Origin: Mycobacterium sp. 4858
GTDB taxonomy: Bacteria; Actinomycetota; Actinomycetes; Mycobacteriales; Mycobacteriaceae
Reading direction: 5' to 3'
Assembly (NCBI RefSeq): GCF_900240975.1
Contig: NZ_LT968775.1
Span: 868,001 to 932,000, forward strand
Length of the DNA stretch: 64,000 bases
Shown here: in pieces, positions 32,351 to 41,744 of the stretch
How positions within the stretch are numbered: position 1 is the stretch's first letter
Layout of the letters: each line of letters begins with the position of its first letter
Notes under the pieces: generated by a model
Told to the model about the DNA's origin: nothing
What the model saw: only the letters and a program-made list of their open reading frames with translations
The model's database searches: none
Translations under genes and position numbers: made by a program

Positions 32351-33610
32351 TCAGTGCGGCGGCTCGATCGGCAGTGCCGGGCCGCCGTAGGGGGTGGGAA
32401 TGGTGTAGCGGCCCCGCGGGGTCGGATCGGTGCGCTGGCCCAGGTCCGCCCCCGGTGGCGGGCCGGCGGTATCGTCGCCGCCCGGCCGCGGCGCGTTCTT
32501 GGCGCCGCGGATCGAGACGGCGGGGTCGTCGTCGCGGCAGTACGTGTACATGAACGGCTCGTAATAGTCGGCGGCGGACGAGGCGTGCGCGGGTGTCCCG
32601 TAGTCGCACACGTAGCGGGGGTAGAGGTCGGCCGTCGCCCAGACACCGCCGTCGTGAAAGGCGCTCGTCACCGCGTCCAGTACCGACCCGCGGTAGTCGG
32701 GGAACAGCGCGTTGAGCGCGGGGACCCGTAGATAGAGCAGCTGCGACATGGTGGCCATGCTGCCCAGCAACTGCACCATCGTGTCCGAATTGTCGGCGAA
32801 CAGATTGTCGACTGCCGAAAGTGTGCGCGGCGTCTGCCCGGTCAGACGGCGGTAGCCGGCCTGCATCCTGGCCACACCGGTCAGCGTCTTGTTGAGTTCG
32901 GTTGCCGCAGCGCCCAACCCGGCGTTCTTGTCGCTTGCCAAGGTGAGCACCACCCGGCTGGTCTTGATGATGCTGGTGGTCTGCGGCAGCACCGAATCCA
33001 GCGTCGAGAGCAGGAACGTGCCGCCGTCGACGATCGTGGTCAGCTTCGCGGGCCCCTCCTTGCTCAGGCTCAATTCCCTCTTGATCAACTCGATCTTGTG
33101 GGGATCGACCTGCGCCAGCAGCCCGTCGGCGTCGCCGAGCAACTGCGCCAGGCTTACCGGGACGGTCGTGCGGTCCGAGGTGATGAGGCTGCCGTCGTGC
33201 AGGTACGGCCCGGCGTCGGAGGCGGCCTCGAAGTTGATGTACTGCTCACCCGCGGGCGACAGCGCCGACACGTGCACCACGCTGCTCGCCGGGATCCGCA
33301 CCTTCGACGTGATGCTGGCGACGGCGTTCACCCCGGTGTCGGTGATCTGCAGCGACTCCACCCGGCCTATGCGCACTCCGCGCAGGGCGACATCCTGATT
33401 GGGCAGCAGGCCACCGGAATCCGGCAATTGCACGGTGACCCGGTAGGACGAGGCGAACGGCTTCACCCGCAACGCACCGACAAGCAAGTAGGCGGTTGCA
33501 ACGACCAGGATGAGCGCCAGTCCGGCCACCGACAGCCAGACCTGTTGCCGGTGACCGGTGCGGACCACGCGGACAACGAAATTCGCGACGTTGTCGATGA
33601 CGCGGATCAC
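32351..33610 (-). CDS. mceF: Mce-family protein MceF
   Basis: MceF is the sixth substrate-binding/tunnel subunit of the Mce lipid importer. The 419-residue protein has an N-terminal transmembrane helix (about 23-46), the MlaD/MCE beta-barrel domain (about 50-130, VTVQLPDSGGLLPNQDVALRGVRIGRVESL), a long helical region, and a Pro/Gly-rich C-terminal tail. The start is the GTG at 33610, which overlaps the MceE stop as GTGA; an upstream in-frame extension is only Ala/Gly/Thr-rich shadow sequence. Confidence 0.93.
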   Translation of the reverse strand: MIRVIDNVANFVVRVVRTGHRQQVWLSVAGLALILVVATAYLLVGALRVKPFASSYRVTVQLPDSGGLLPNQDVALRGVRIGRVESLQITDTGVNAVASITSKVRIPASSVVHVSALSPAGEQYINFEAASDAGPYLHDGSLITSDRTTVPVSLAQLLGDADGLLAQVDPHKIELIKRELSLSKEGPAKLTTIVDGGTFLLSTLDSVLPQTTSIIKTSRVVLTLASDKNAGLGAAATELNKTLTGVARMQAGYRRLTGQTPRTLSAVDNLFADNSDTMVQLLGSMATMSQLLYLRVPALNALFPDYRGSVLDAVTSAFHDGGVWATADLYPRYVCDYGTPAHASSAADYYEPFMYTYCRDDDPAVSIRGAKNAPRPGGDDTAGPPPGADLGQRTDPTPRGRYTIPTPYGGPALPIEPPH

Positions 33611-34866
33611 GGTTGTGGTCCCGGTTGTGGTGGCGGCTGTGGTCCCGGTTGCGGTCCCGGCGCGGGCTCCGGCGGCGGGCCGGGGGCCACGTCGATCTGG
33701 CCCGGGATGTTCGGGTCCGGAATGACGGGAACCTGCGGCGAGTTCGGCCCCCGCCCGACCACGCGTTCCTGTAGCCGCCACAGGGTGTACTTGAGGGTGC
33801 CGACGAGCAGGTTGACGTTGTAGTGGTGGGGTCCGTGCAGCCCGATGTCGCCGGGGAACCCGATGTCGGGCAGCGATCCGAGCATGATCTTGTCCACACC
33901 CACGTTCACCGAGATCGAGTTCCCCGCAGTCGATTTGACCAACGCGGGGATCAGCCGGTTTATCGACAGCCAGCTGGTGTCCGGGCTCATCGCGACGTCG
34001 TTGGCGGCCCCGGCGACGGTGTTCAGATCGCGGATGATGCTGCGGCCGCTGGTGTCGGTCCCGCCGATCGACGGGAACCTGGCCAGCAACCTGGAGGTGT
34101 CGCCCACCTGCACCGCCAGGTCGGAGAGCTGGGTGGTGTTGTCGGCCAGGGCCGAGGTGGCGGGGCCGGCCGCGACCACCAGGTCGGTGATGGTCTGGTT
34201 CTTGGCGTCGAGTTGGTCGGCCAGCTGGGACAATTGGGTCAATGCGGCCGAGATCTGATCGGACCGGGAATCCAGCCTGCCGAGCAGCTCGTTGGACTTG
34301 CGGATCATGTCGCCGAACGCCTGGCCCTGGTCACCGGTGGCCTTGCCGAAGCCGTTGATGATGTTGGTGAAATTGCGTACCGCCCCGCCGTTCACCAGAA
34401 TCGCCGCCGAACTCAGCACCGACTCGACGGTTGCGGCGGCGGCCGTGGAATCCAGGCCGATGGTGTCGCCGTCCTTCAACAGGGGGCCGTCCGCTTCGCC
34501 TGGGGGTTCGCCTGGGGCCGGCGGCTTCAGCGCGACGAACACGTCGCCCAGCGGTGTCGCGGTGCGCAATTCGGCCGTGCTGCCCCGGGGCAGTTGCACC
34601 CCGTCCCGGATACGCAGCCGCGTCACCGCGGTGTAGTTGCGCGCGACCATCGATTCGAGCTGCCCGACGTCGGCGCCGCCGAGCTTCACCTTGGCGTTCA
34701 TCGGCAGGTTGAGCGCGTTGGAGAAAACCGCGTTCAGCGAGTACCCTCCCGAACCCAGCCCTGGCGCCGGAAGGGGCAGGCTGGCAAGCCCGTTCGTGGC
34801 ACATCCCGCGGTCACCATCGCCGCGGCCGCGGCCGCCAGCACACCGCGCGCGCCCGCGCTCCTCAT
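33607..34866 (-). CDS. mceE: Mce-family lipoprotein MceE
   Basis: The fifth Mce subunit carries a lipoprotein signal (lipobox VTAGC, Cys at about 22), as in the LprK/LprL/LprN group. The 419-residue chain follows with the MCE domain (YSLNAVFSNALNLPMNAKVKLGGADVGQLESM), a helical region rich in Leu/Ala/Gln and a C-terminal tail of Pro-Gly-Gln repeats. The ATG overlaps the MceD stop as ATGA. Confidence 0.93.
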   Translation of the reverse strand: MRSAGARGVLAAAAAAMVTAGCATNGLASLPLPAPGLGSGGYSLNAVFSNALNLPMNAKVKLGGADVGQLESMVARNYTAVTRLRIRDGVQLPRGSTAELRTATPLGDVFVALKPPAPGEPPGEADGPLLKDGDTIGLDSTAAAATVESVLSSAAILVNGGAVRNFTNIINGFGKATGDQGQAFGDMIRKSNELLGRLDSRSDQISAALTQLSQLADQLDAKNQTITDLVVAAGPATSALADNTTQLSDLAVQVGDTSRLLARFPSIGGTDTSGRSIIRDLNTVAGAANDVAMSPDTSWLSINRLIPALVKSTAGNSISVNVGVDKIMLGSLPDIGFPGDIGLHGPHHYNVNLLVGTLKYTLWRLQERVVGRGPNSPQVPVIPDPNIPGQIDVAPGPPPEPAPGPQPGPQPPPQPGPQP

Positions 34867-35978
34867 TTCTGCCCCATTGCGGCCATGCCGTCGAGCACAT
34901 AGGTCAACCCGAAGTCGGGGCCGAAGTCCTGGATGGTCCCCGTGCTGCAGCCCAGCTGACGAAGCCCCATCAGGTTGCAGATCTCCTTGGTGTACTGGCT
35001 GTCGAAGAGCAACCGATCGGTGAGGAAGCGGGCCCGCACGCTGCCGTTCGCCCGATCGATCATGTTGTAGGCGTTGTCGGCCACCAGCGGCGCCAGGTCC
35101 AGGAGCTCGGCGAGGTCGCGCCGCTGGTCGGTCACCATCTTCAGGGTGGTGTTGCCGCTCAGCGCGGCCTGCTTGATGTTGTCGCGGTTGGCGTCGAGCA
35201 GGTCACCCGCCCGTTGGATCAGCTGGTCGAGTCTGCGTCCGGTGCTGCCGTTGCCGATGTCCTCGTCGGCCATTATCTGGCTGACCTGGTGGATGGTCGA
35301 GGCGAATTCGCGCAACTTGGCGTCATTGGCGGTGACGGCGTCGAACAGGGTGCTGATGTTTCTGACGATCGTGGTGATCTGCTCGCGGGTCGTCGCGCCG
35401 CGGTCACTGGACAGGCGCAGCGCCTTGGACAGCTCGCCCAGCGCCGCCTTGATCTTTTCGCCGTTGCCGTTGACCACTTCGGCGCCGCCATTGAGCACGT
35501 CGGCGATCGGGCCGCCGCCGTGGCCGTCCCCCTCGAGCGACTTGGTCACCTTGTCCAAAACGTTGAGGACACTGCTGAATTCGACGGGCGTCTTGGTCCG
35601 TGGCAAGCCGATGGTGTCGTGGTTCTGCAGAGTCGGCCCACCGCGGTAGGGCGGCGTGAGTTCGATCTGCCGGTCGGTGAGGATGGAGGTCGACACCGTG
35701 ACGGCCTGCACCGTGGCGGGAACCTTGACGTGGCGGTCGACGGTGAACTCGACTTCGACATAGCCGCCCTTGGCGTTGATCTTGGTGACCTTGCCGACCG
35801 GCATGCCCAGCACCGCCACCGCGTTGCCCTCGTAAAGGCCGGAGGCACTGTCGAATTGGGCGGTCACGGCGATCGTGTCCTCGTCGGAACTCAGGTACCA
35901 CCAACCGATTCCGACCGTCGCGGCGAGGACCGCGACCGCGGCGACGAGGGTCAGCGCCTTGGCGCCGAGCCCCCTCAC
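34863..35978 (-). CDS. mceD: Mce-family protein MceD
   Basis: The fourth Mce subunit, 371 residues, with a transmembrane helix (about 9-29), the MCE domain (AVTAQFDSASGLYEGNAVAVLGMPVGKVTKI), the long helical needle-forming segment and a C-terminal part with two Cys (EICNLMGLRQLGC). The GTG at 35978 overlaps the MceC stop as GTGA. An in-frame upstream extension would run across most of mceC in the wrong frame and is rejected. Confidence 0.93.
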   Translation of the reverse strand: MRGLGAKALTLVAAVAVLAATVGIGWWYLSSDEDTIAVTAQFDSASGLYEGNAVAVLGMPVGKVTKINAKGGYVEVEFTVDRHVKVPATVQAVTVSTSILTDRQIELTPPYRGGPTLQNHDTIGLPRTKTPVEFSSVLNVLDKVTKSLEGDGHGGGPIADVLNGGAEVVNGNGEKIKAALGELSKALRLSSDRGATTREQITTIVRNISTLFDAVTANDAKLREFASTIHQVSQIMADEDIGNGSTGRRLDQLIQRAGDLLDANRDNIKQAALSGNTTLKMVTDQRRDLAELLDLAPLVADNAYNMIDRANGSVRARFLTDRLLFDSQYTKEICNLMGLRQLGCSTGTIQDFGPDFGLTYVLDGMAAMGQK

Positions 35979-37030
35979 TTGCAGTCCTTGAAGTACTCGA
36001 TCATGCCGAACTGCTTGGCACGGCCACTGATCGCGCACATCCACGAGTCGATCAACGGAACGTTGGGGGCGTTGAAGTTGATCGCGTTGCCGTCGCCCGT
36101 GAGGTTGGCGGCCTCGCGGAAGAAGATCGGGCTGGTTTGCAGCATGCTGTGCAGCAGGTCGTCGTGTTGAGCCATCAAATTGGTGAAGTCGCGCATGTCC
36201 TTGATCAATGCGTCCAGCCCCGACCGGTCGTTGACCACGACCTGGCTCATCGTGTCGATCAGGCTCGAGAGCGATTGCATCATCGCGTGGAAAATGGCGC
36301 GCCGCGCGACGAATTGGCCCAGCAGGTCCTGGCCCTGGTCGACCAGGTTGCCGATGCCGGCCTGCTGGCGCCGCAGCGTGTTGGTCACCTGCTCGGTGCT
36401 GCGCAGCAGCTGTCCCAGTTGGTCGCGCCGCACGGCGATGATCGACGAGAGGGTGTTGATATTCGAAATGGCCTGGGGCACAACTGCGGGCAGGCCCTCG
36501 AGTTGCTTGCCGAGCACCGCGAGCGACTGGGCGAACCGGTCGGAGTCGACCTGCTCGAACGTGGTGGTGGCGTCCTGCAACGCGGCTTGCAGGTCGTAGG
36601 GCACCTCGGTGTGCGCCAGGTCGAAGGTGTTGTCGGGCAGGTGCGCAGGGCCGCCGGGTTCCAGCGCCAGGTAGCGCGAACCGAGGATGGTGGTGACCTT
36701 GATCTGGGCCCGGGAATCCTTGCCCAGCGCGATGTTGTCCCGGATCTTCAGGCCCGCCTCGACGTGGTCTCCGACGAGTTTCATGCTGGTGACGTTGCCC
36801 ACCGGGATGCCCGCGACCACGATCGGGTTGCCCGCCCGCAGCGAGGCCGCCTGCAGGAATTCCGCGGTGTAGTGCCGGTATCCGGCGCCGAGCGCGTGCA
36901 CGAGCAGCATGACCCCGATGAGGACCGCGACCACCGCGACGGCGATGAACCCGAGCCACGTCTTGTGGTAGCTCTCCAGCGGACGCTTTCTCATCCCCGA
37001 AAGTCGAAGCCGGACGGACGTTTCAGCCAT
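35975..37030 (-). CDS. mceC: Mce-family protein MceC
   Basis: The third Mce subunit, 351 residues: short basic N-terminus (RKRPLESYHK), transmembrane helix (about 27-47), MCE domain (AEFLQAASLRAGNPIVVAGIPVGNVTSMKL), then a helical region (TTFEQVDSDRFAQSLAVLGKQLEGLPAVVPQ). It ends with conserved Cys residues (WMCAISGR, FKDCK). It overlaps the end of mceB by eight bases. Confidence 0.94.
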   Translation of the reverse strand: MAETSVRLRLSGMRKRPLESYHKTWLGFIAVAVVAVLIGVMLLVHALGAGYRHYTAEFLQAASLRAGNPIVVAGIPVGNVTSMKLVGDHVEAGLKIRDNIALGKDSRAQIKVTTILGSRYLALEPGGPAHLPDNTFDLAHTEVPYDLQAALQDATTTFEQVDSDRFAQSLAVLGKQLEGLPAVVPQAISNINTLSSIIAVRRDQLGQLLRSTEQVTNTLRRQQAGIGNLVDQGQDLLGQFVARRAIFHAMMQSLSSLIDTMSQVVVNDRSGLDALIKDMRDFTNLMAQHDDLLHSMLQTSPIFFREAANLTGDGNAINFNAPNVPLIDSWMCAISGRAKQFGMIEYFKDCK

Positions 37031-38078
37031 CGGCCGTGCTCCTGCACCTCGGGGTGTGCCAGGCCTTGTTGCCCGGTGTGGCGGCGTTGACGATGATCGG
37101 TACGACGTCGTTGAGCCCGGGGAAGAACCCCATGAAGTTCACGTCGCACACGTAGGCGTTGCCGTAGGCGCCCTGGTTGCCGACCCGGGTCAGCCCTTTG
37201 AGCAGCAGCGGAATGTTGTCGCCGAAGAATGCCACCTGCGGTTCGACGTCCATGATGTGCTTGGTGACACCGGGCTGGCGGTCGATGAATTCGCGCAGTG
37301 CCGGGTACACGTCCGCCGCCGACGTCGAGAGCCGGCCGGTCACCCGCGCGAGCGAACCCACCGAGGCGACCAGGTTCGGGCGCCGCGCGTCGAGCTCGCC
37401 GACGATGCTGCGGGTCTGGGTGATGACTCCGTCGAGATCGTCGTTCTGCCGGGCCAGGTTGCCCATCACCTTGTCGAGGTTGGTGATCACATTGCCCAGG
37501 GCCTGATCCCTGCCCGCGAATGTCTCTGTGAGGGTGGAGGTCTGGCCGACCAGCGTGGCCAGTGACGACGTGTCGCCCTGCAGCGAGGCGATGATGCCCT
37601 TGGTGAGGTTGTCCGCGTCGTGGGGGTTCAGCAGGCTGAACAACGGTTCGTAGCCGTTGAGCAGCGTGGTCACGTCGAAGGAGGGTTCGGTGCGTTCCAG
37701 TGGGATGGTGCTGCCCGGCGGGAGCAGCTCCCGACCGCCCTCGTTGCCCAGAGACAGTCCGAGGTAACGCTGGCCGACGATGTTCTGGTAGGTGACCGAC
37801 GCCTCGGTGTTCCCGAACAACCGCTGCTCTTGCTGCACCACGAACGAGACCTTCGCGAGGTTGCCCTCGAGCTCGATCTTTTCGACTCGACCCACGCGCA
37901 CCCCGGCCATCCGGACGTCGTCGCCTTCGCGAAGCCCGTAGACGTCGCTGAACACAGCCGAATACCTGGCGGTGTTGCCGGCCACGTCGCGGCGCAGGCT
38001 CACATACACCAGCCACGTCAGCGTCAAGGAGACGACCATGAACAGCGTCAGGGCAACGAGCGGGCCGCGGAACCTCAC
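37023..38078 (-). CDS. mceB: Mce-family protein MceB
   Basis: The second Mce subunit, 351 residues from the GTG at 38078 (VRFRGPLVALTLFMVVSLTLTW), where the transmembrane helix begins almost at once. The MCE domain follows (YSAVFSDVYGLREGDDVRMAGVRVGRVEKIEL), with RYLGLSLGNEGG, then the long alpha-helical section. A C-terminal Cys pair lies in VCDVNFMGFF and PRCRST. The start overlaps the MceA stop as GTGA. Confidence 0.93.
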   Translation of the reverse strand: MRFRGPLVALTLFMVVSLTLTWLVYVSLRRDVAGNTARYSAVFSDVYGLREGDDVRMAGVRVGRVEKIELEGNLAKVSFVVQQEQRLFGNTEASVTYQNIVGQRYLGLSLGNEGGRELLPPGSTIPLERTEPSFDVTTLLNGYEPLFSLLNPHDADNLTKGIIASLQGDTSSLATLVGQTSTLTETFAGRDQALGNVITNLDKVMGNLARQNDDLDGVITQTRSIVGELDARRPNLVASVGSLARVTGRLSTSAADVYPALREFIDRQPGVTKHIMDVEPQVAFFGDNIPLLLKGLTRVGNQGAYGNAYVCDVNFMGFFPGLNDVVPIIVNAATPGNKAWHTPRCRSTADG

Positions 38079-39712
38079 TTCGCCTCCCCGGGGGGCTGAG
38101 CCGGTGGGTGCGCCAGTGACACTGTCGTGCCGCGGGCGACCGGACCCAGCAGCAGCTCGGTGGCTTCGGTCGCGGGCGCGCCGGTGATCACGCCTAACAC
38201 GTTTCGTTCGTATTGGCTCCCAACGGGGCCCACGTTCCCCCCGAAAGAGGCCTGGGGGATCCACGGCGCCTTGGGGGCCACCGGTGCGACCCACGGTTCG
38301 TGTGGTTGCGGTGTCGCGGGCGCGCCGGGTGAGGGGTTGTCGGGGTTCGCGCTGCCGGGGACGGGCGGTGACGGCGTGACCCCGGCGGGCAGCGGGGGAT
38401 TGGGGTCGGACAGGTTGGGGTTCGGGTTGATCAGCGGTGGGCCCACGGCCGGGGGATTGGGGTCGGACAGGTTGGGGTTCGGGTTGATCAGCGGTGGGCC
38501 CACGGCCACCAGGTTGCCGTCCGGGCCTATCACGGTGCCCGGGGGCGGCGCGAGATCCTTGGGCGGCTGATAGTTCTGCGGCAGCAGCACGTCGGGCAGA
38601 TCGGGCCGCACCGGAATCAGCGGCGCGGTGAAGCAGCTGGGCCCCTTCAACTCCCCGTAATGAGGACAGTCGGCACGTGTGTAGGTAGAGCTGGGCGTGA
38701 AGGTCAGCATCGCGCGCATGTTGCCGAGATTGGTCCGGGGGTTCCAGACCTGCTCCATGAACTGGTTGGCCAGGTTGTCCAATTTGACGACGGCGGGCAC
38801 GAAGTTGTTCGACTTCTGCGCCAGCACGCCGATGACCGGCGTGAAATCGGTGGTGATCTGGATGAGTTGGTCGATGTGATTGCCGAACGATTGCCGCGTC
38901 GTGCCGACCGTGTAGTCGGCGCCCGAGAGCAGCGAGGCCAGCTGGCCACGGGTCTCGGCGAAGGTTTGCATCGGCTCGACGGCATGGTGCAGTGCGTCGA
39001 GAAGGTCGGGGGCCGTCTGCGCGAGACCACGCGTCGCATCCAGGAGCGCGGACACCGTCGAGGGGCCGGTGTCGGTGCTGACAATCGAATTGAGCTGGTC
39101 GAGAAGGCGATTCAGTTGTGCACCCGCGTTGAGCAGGCTGACGCGGCGGTGGTCGGTGGCGGCACCGAGCGCGGCCAGGATCCCCACGGACCTGTCGTCG
39201 CGTCCGCGCCCCGCCGCGGCGAGCACGTCGCGCAACTTGCTGACGGTCGTCTGGAAGAGAACGGTCGGAAGCCGGTTGTCCTCCGGGATGTGCGCGCCGT
39301 CGCGGATCTTCTCGCCCGGGCCCTGCTGGTTTGGGGAGCCCACCAACTGCACCGACGACACGGCGAACACGTTGCTGGGCACCACGCGCGCGGTCACGGT
39401 GGCCGGAATCGATTCAGCGTATTCATGTTTCAGGTCGATGTGGACGTAGTTGGGTTTGCCGTGCGCCGCGGGGACCACGCCATCGACCATGCCGACGAGG
39501 ACGCCGTGGTACTTGACGTCGGACTTCTGCGGAAGTCCGTCGCCGACGTTCACCAGATCCGCGACCACCCGCACGTAATCGTTGAGCCGGCCCGTCGATT
39601 TGACCAGCATCGCGGTGGTGACCAGGGCGCTGACCACCAGGACCGCGATGCCTATGCCGAACAGCTGCCGGTCGGACGGGCCGCGACCGTCCAGCTCAAA
39701 GGAATTGGGCAT
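38075..39712 (-). CDS. mceA: Mce-family protein MceA
   Basis: The first Mce subunit, 545 residues. It has a transmembrane helix (about 17-38), the MCE domain (VADLVNVGDGLPQKSDVKYHGVLVGMVDGVV), a helical section, a CPHYGELKGPSC Cys pair and an unusually long Pro/Asn/Gly-rich tail (about 400-545). The tail holds an exact 19-residue tandem duplication (AVGPPLINPNPNLSDPNPP) from a 57-bp DNA repeat. The ATG at 39712 lies 11 bases after yrbEB. Confidence 0.94.
   Translation of the reverse strand: MPNSFELDGRGPSDRQLFGIGIAVLVVSALVTTAMLVKSTGRLNDYVRVVADLVNVGDGLPQKSDVKYHGVLVGMVDGVVPAAHGKPNYVHIDLKHEYAESIPATVTARVVPSNVFAVSSVQLVGSPNQQGPGEKIRDGAHIPEDNRLPTVLFQTTVSKLRDVLAAAGRGRDDRSVGILAALGAATDHRRVSLLNAGAQLNRLLDQLNSIVSTDTGPSTVSALLDATRGLAQTAPDLLDALHHAVEPMQTFAETRGQLASLLSGADYTVGTTRQSFGNHIDQLIQITTDFTPVIGVLAQKSNNFVPAVVKLDNLANQFMEQVWNPRTNLGNMRAMLTFTPSSTYTRADCPHYGELKGPSCFTAPLIPVRPDLPDVLLPQNYQPPKDLAPPPGTVIGPDGNLVAVGPPLINPNPNLSDPNPPAVGPPLINPNPNLSDPNPPLPAGVTPSPPVPGSANPDNPSPGAPATPQPHEPWVAPVAPKAPWIPQASFGGNVGPVGSQYERNVLGVITGAPATEATELLLGPVARGTTVSLAHPPAQPPGEAK
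38394..38507 (-). repeat. 57-bp perfect tandem duplication in mceA
   Basis: Bases 38394-38450 are repeated exactly in 38451-38507. The 57-base unit is 19 codons, so the reading frame is kept and the Pro/Asn-rich C-terminal tail of MceA carries the same segment twice. The perfect identity points to a recent event. Confidence 0.92.
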
Positions 39713-39723
39713 GTTCCACCGAC

Positions 39724-40587
39724 CTAGCCGCCGAATCTCGCGCCCGAGTCCACGCCCCACAGCGCCATGGTGAGCAGCATGTTCACGATGATCACGACGG
39801 TGATGCTGGCCCGCATGCCGTGTCCCGCGGCGACGCCGACGCCCTCGGGGCCGCCGCCCGCGTAGTAGCCGTAGTAGCACTGGATCGTGGACGCGATCCA
39901 GACGAAGATGACGGCCTTGATCAACGAGTAGACGATGTCCTGCCCGGCCAGCATCAGCGTGAAGTAGTGCAGGTAGGAACCGGTCGAACCGCCACTGCTG
40001 ATTCCCACCACCACTTGTGTGCTCAGGTAGCCGATCGCCAGGCAGGCGGCGTACAGCGGGACGATCGCCACCACCGAAGCGATCAACCGGGTGGTCACCA
40101 GGTAGGGGATCGGGCGGATCGCAATCGATTCCATGGCATCGATCTCCTCGGCGATGCGCATGGATCCCAGCTGGGCGGTGAAGCGGCAGCCGCCTTGCAT
40201 GGCGAAGGCCAGCGAGGCCATCAAGGGCGCCAGCTCGCGGGTATTGACCAACGAGGACACGAATCCGGTCGCGGGCCCGAGGCCGAGCAGATCCAGGAAG
40301 TTGTAGCCCTCGATGCCGACCAGCGCACCGACCGTCATGCCGAGCACCACGGCCACACCGGCGGTGCCGCCGCCCACCACGATCGAGCCGTTGCCCCAGG
40401 TGATGTTCGACAACAGCCGCAAGAACTCGCCGCGGTACTGGCGCAGCGCGAGCGGGACGGCGACCAGCGCGCGCACGAAGAAGACCAGCAGATGGCCGAG
40501 CCGGATGACCGGTACCTTCCCCCGCCGGTAGAGCCGGACGAGCGGGACCGAAATCGGTGCGAACGGCTGATACGCGGAGGCGGTCAC
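39724..40587 (-). CDS. yrbEB: Mce permease YrbEB (MlaE family)
   Basis: A 287-residue inner-membrane permease of the MlaE/YrbE family that, with YrbEA, forms the membrane pore of the Mce importer. About five to six hydrophobic helices are visible, including VVLGMTVGALVGI and LIASVVAIVPLYAACLAIGYLS. The coupling-helix type segment RIAEEIDAMESIAIRPIPYLVTTR, which would contact the MceG ATPase, is well conserved. The GTG start lies one base after the YrbEA stop. Confidence 0.95.
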   Translation of the reverse strand: MTASAYQPFAPISVPLVRLYRRGKVPVIRLGHLLVFFVRALVAVPLALRQYRGEFLRLLSNITWGNGSIVVGGGTAGVAVVLGMTVGALVGIEGYNFLDLLGLGPATGFVSSLVNTRELAPLMASLAFAMQGGCRFTAQLGSMRIAEEIDAMESIAIRPIPYLVTTRLIASVVAIVPLYAACLAIGYLSTQVVVGISSGGSTGSYLHYFTLMLAGQDIVYSLIKAVIFVWIASTIQCYYGYYAGGGPEGVGVAAGHGMRASITVVIIVNMLLTMALWGVDSGARFGG

Positions 40588-40588
40588 G

Positions 40589-41428
40589 TCACAGCCCCGT
40601 CCTGGGCGACAACATGATGTAGAGCTGACTGATCGCGACGTTGACGATCATCAGCAGCAGGATCGCCTCGACCACCGCCGCGTTCACCGAGTTCGCCACG
40701 CCCGTCGGTCCGCCCTTGGTGGACAAGCCTTTCTGGCTCGACACGATGGCCACGATGGCGCCGAACACGATCGCCTTCACGAGCGCCAAGATCATGTCGC
40801 CGGTCGTCGCGAACGACGCGAACGTCGACACGAAGCTGCCCGGCGCGCCGTTCTGGAAGTACACGTTGAACATGTAGCTCGCGAAGAATCCGGCGAAGCA
40901 CACGACGCCGGTGAGGGCCACGCCGATCATCACCGCCGCGGCGAGGCGGGGGACGACCAGACGGCGGATCACCGAGACGCCCATCACCTCCATCGCGTCG
41001 GTTTCCTCGCGCATCGTTCGCGAACCCAGGTCGGCGGTGATCGCCGAACCGACGGCCGACGCCATGAGCACCGCGGCCACCAGCGACGCACCCTGTCGAA
41101 TGACGGCGAGCCCGCTGGCGGCCCCGGCCAGCGACGTGGCCCCGACCTGGCCGGCCAGCAGCGCGAACTGGATGGAGAGGGTGACGCTGATCGGCAGGGA
41201 CACCAGGATCGTCGGCAGCACGGCGGTGCCCGCCATGAACGCGCCCTGCCGGACGAACTCCTGCCACTGGAAACGCCCGGTCATCAGGTCGAAGAAGAAG
41301 TACTGAACGGTGCGCACACCCAAGATGAACTGTTCGCCGACCGTCGTCAGCGAGGCGATCGGGTGACGTCTGACGTACCCGACCGACCAGTCCCGAACGG
41401 CGGCGACGCCATCGACTTGTGTCGTCAT
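40589..41428 (-). CDS. yrbEA: Mce permease YrbEA (MlaE family)
   Basis: The first gene of the mce operon, a 279-residue MlaE-type permease. It has a similar helix layout to YrbEB and the coupling segment REETDAMEVMGVSVIRRLVVPRLAA. The ATPase MceG is not encoded here; in mycobacteria one MceG serves several mce systems. The promoter must lie in the 316-base gap shared with the divergent TetR gene. Confidence 0.95.
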   Translation of the reverse strand: MTTQVDGVAAVRDWSVGYVRRHPIASLTTVGEQFILGVRTVQYFFFDLMTGRFQWQEFVRQGAFMAGTAVLPTILVSLPISVTLSIQFALLAGQVGATSLAGAASGLAVIRQGASLVAAVLMASAVGSAITADLGSRTMREETDAMEVMGVSVIRRLVVPRLAAAVMIGVALTGVVCFAGFFASYMFNVYFQNGAPGSFVSTFASFATTGDMILALVKAIVFGAIVAIVSSQKGLSTKGGPTGVANSVNAAVVEAILLLMIVNVAISQLYIMLSPRTGL

Positions 41429-41744
41429 AGTGGCGTGAGCTGGACGCCAGCCAGCAAACTCATGGCACGGGCCATGGCGTATCGGCTACCGTTTTCATCG
41501 GCCCTCTTCCCACCCCTTGAATCCCTGAGTGCCGAGCAGACGACTTCGGGCGCCTTTGACGCGGATTGACGCGCATCCTTATTAAAATAGTGTCAACAGG
41601 CCCCAAGAATCCGCAGTTCATCGGTGTGTGCTGCATCACATTAGCGTACTTGATAGGGACTTTCAATAGTGTAGAGTCACTCATCTGAGTTCGTCGTTGG
41701 ACGGCACCGTAGGGTTTCAATGTCGGATTGACGAAGGTGATGGC
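41429..41744. promoter_or_regulatory. Divergent promoter region of the mce operon and TetR gene
   Basis: This gap contains no gene. It is AT-rich from 41570 to 41680. For the TetR gene, TTGATA (41650-41655) and TAGAGT (41672-41677) with a 16-base spacer form a plausible promoter. For the mce direction, TTGACA (complement of 41591-41596) and nearby TATTTTAAT are candidates with imperfect spacing. TAGTGT occurs twice (41588-41593 and 41668-41673). A weak AGTG-N6-CACT dyad overlaps the TetR -10 region (41669-41682) and might be an operator. Confidence 0.5.

Noticed and set aside
34863..36959. A ~700-residue MceD fused to an upstream frame
   Set aside because: The first part is antiframe sequence of mceC. 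The GTG at 35978 in a GTGA overlap gives a normal MceD length.
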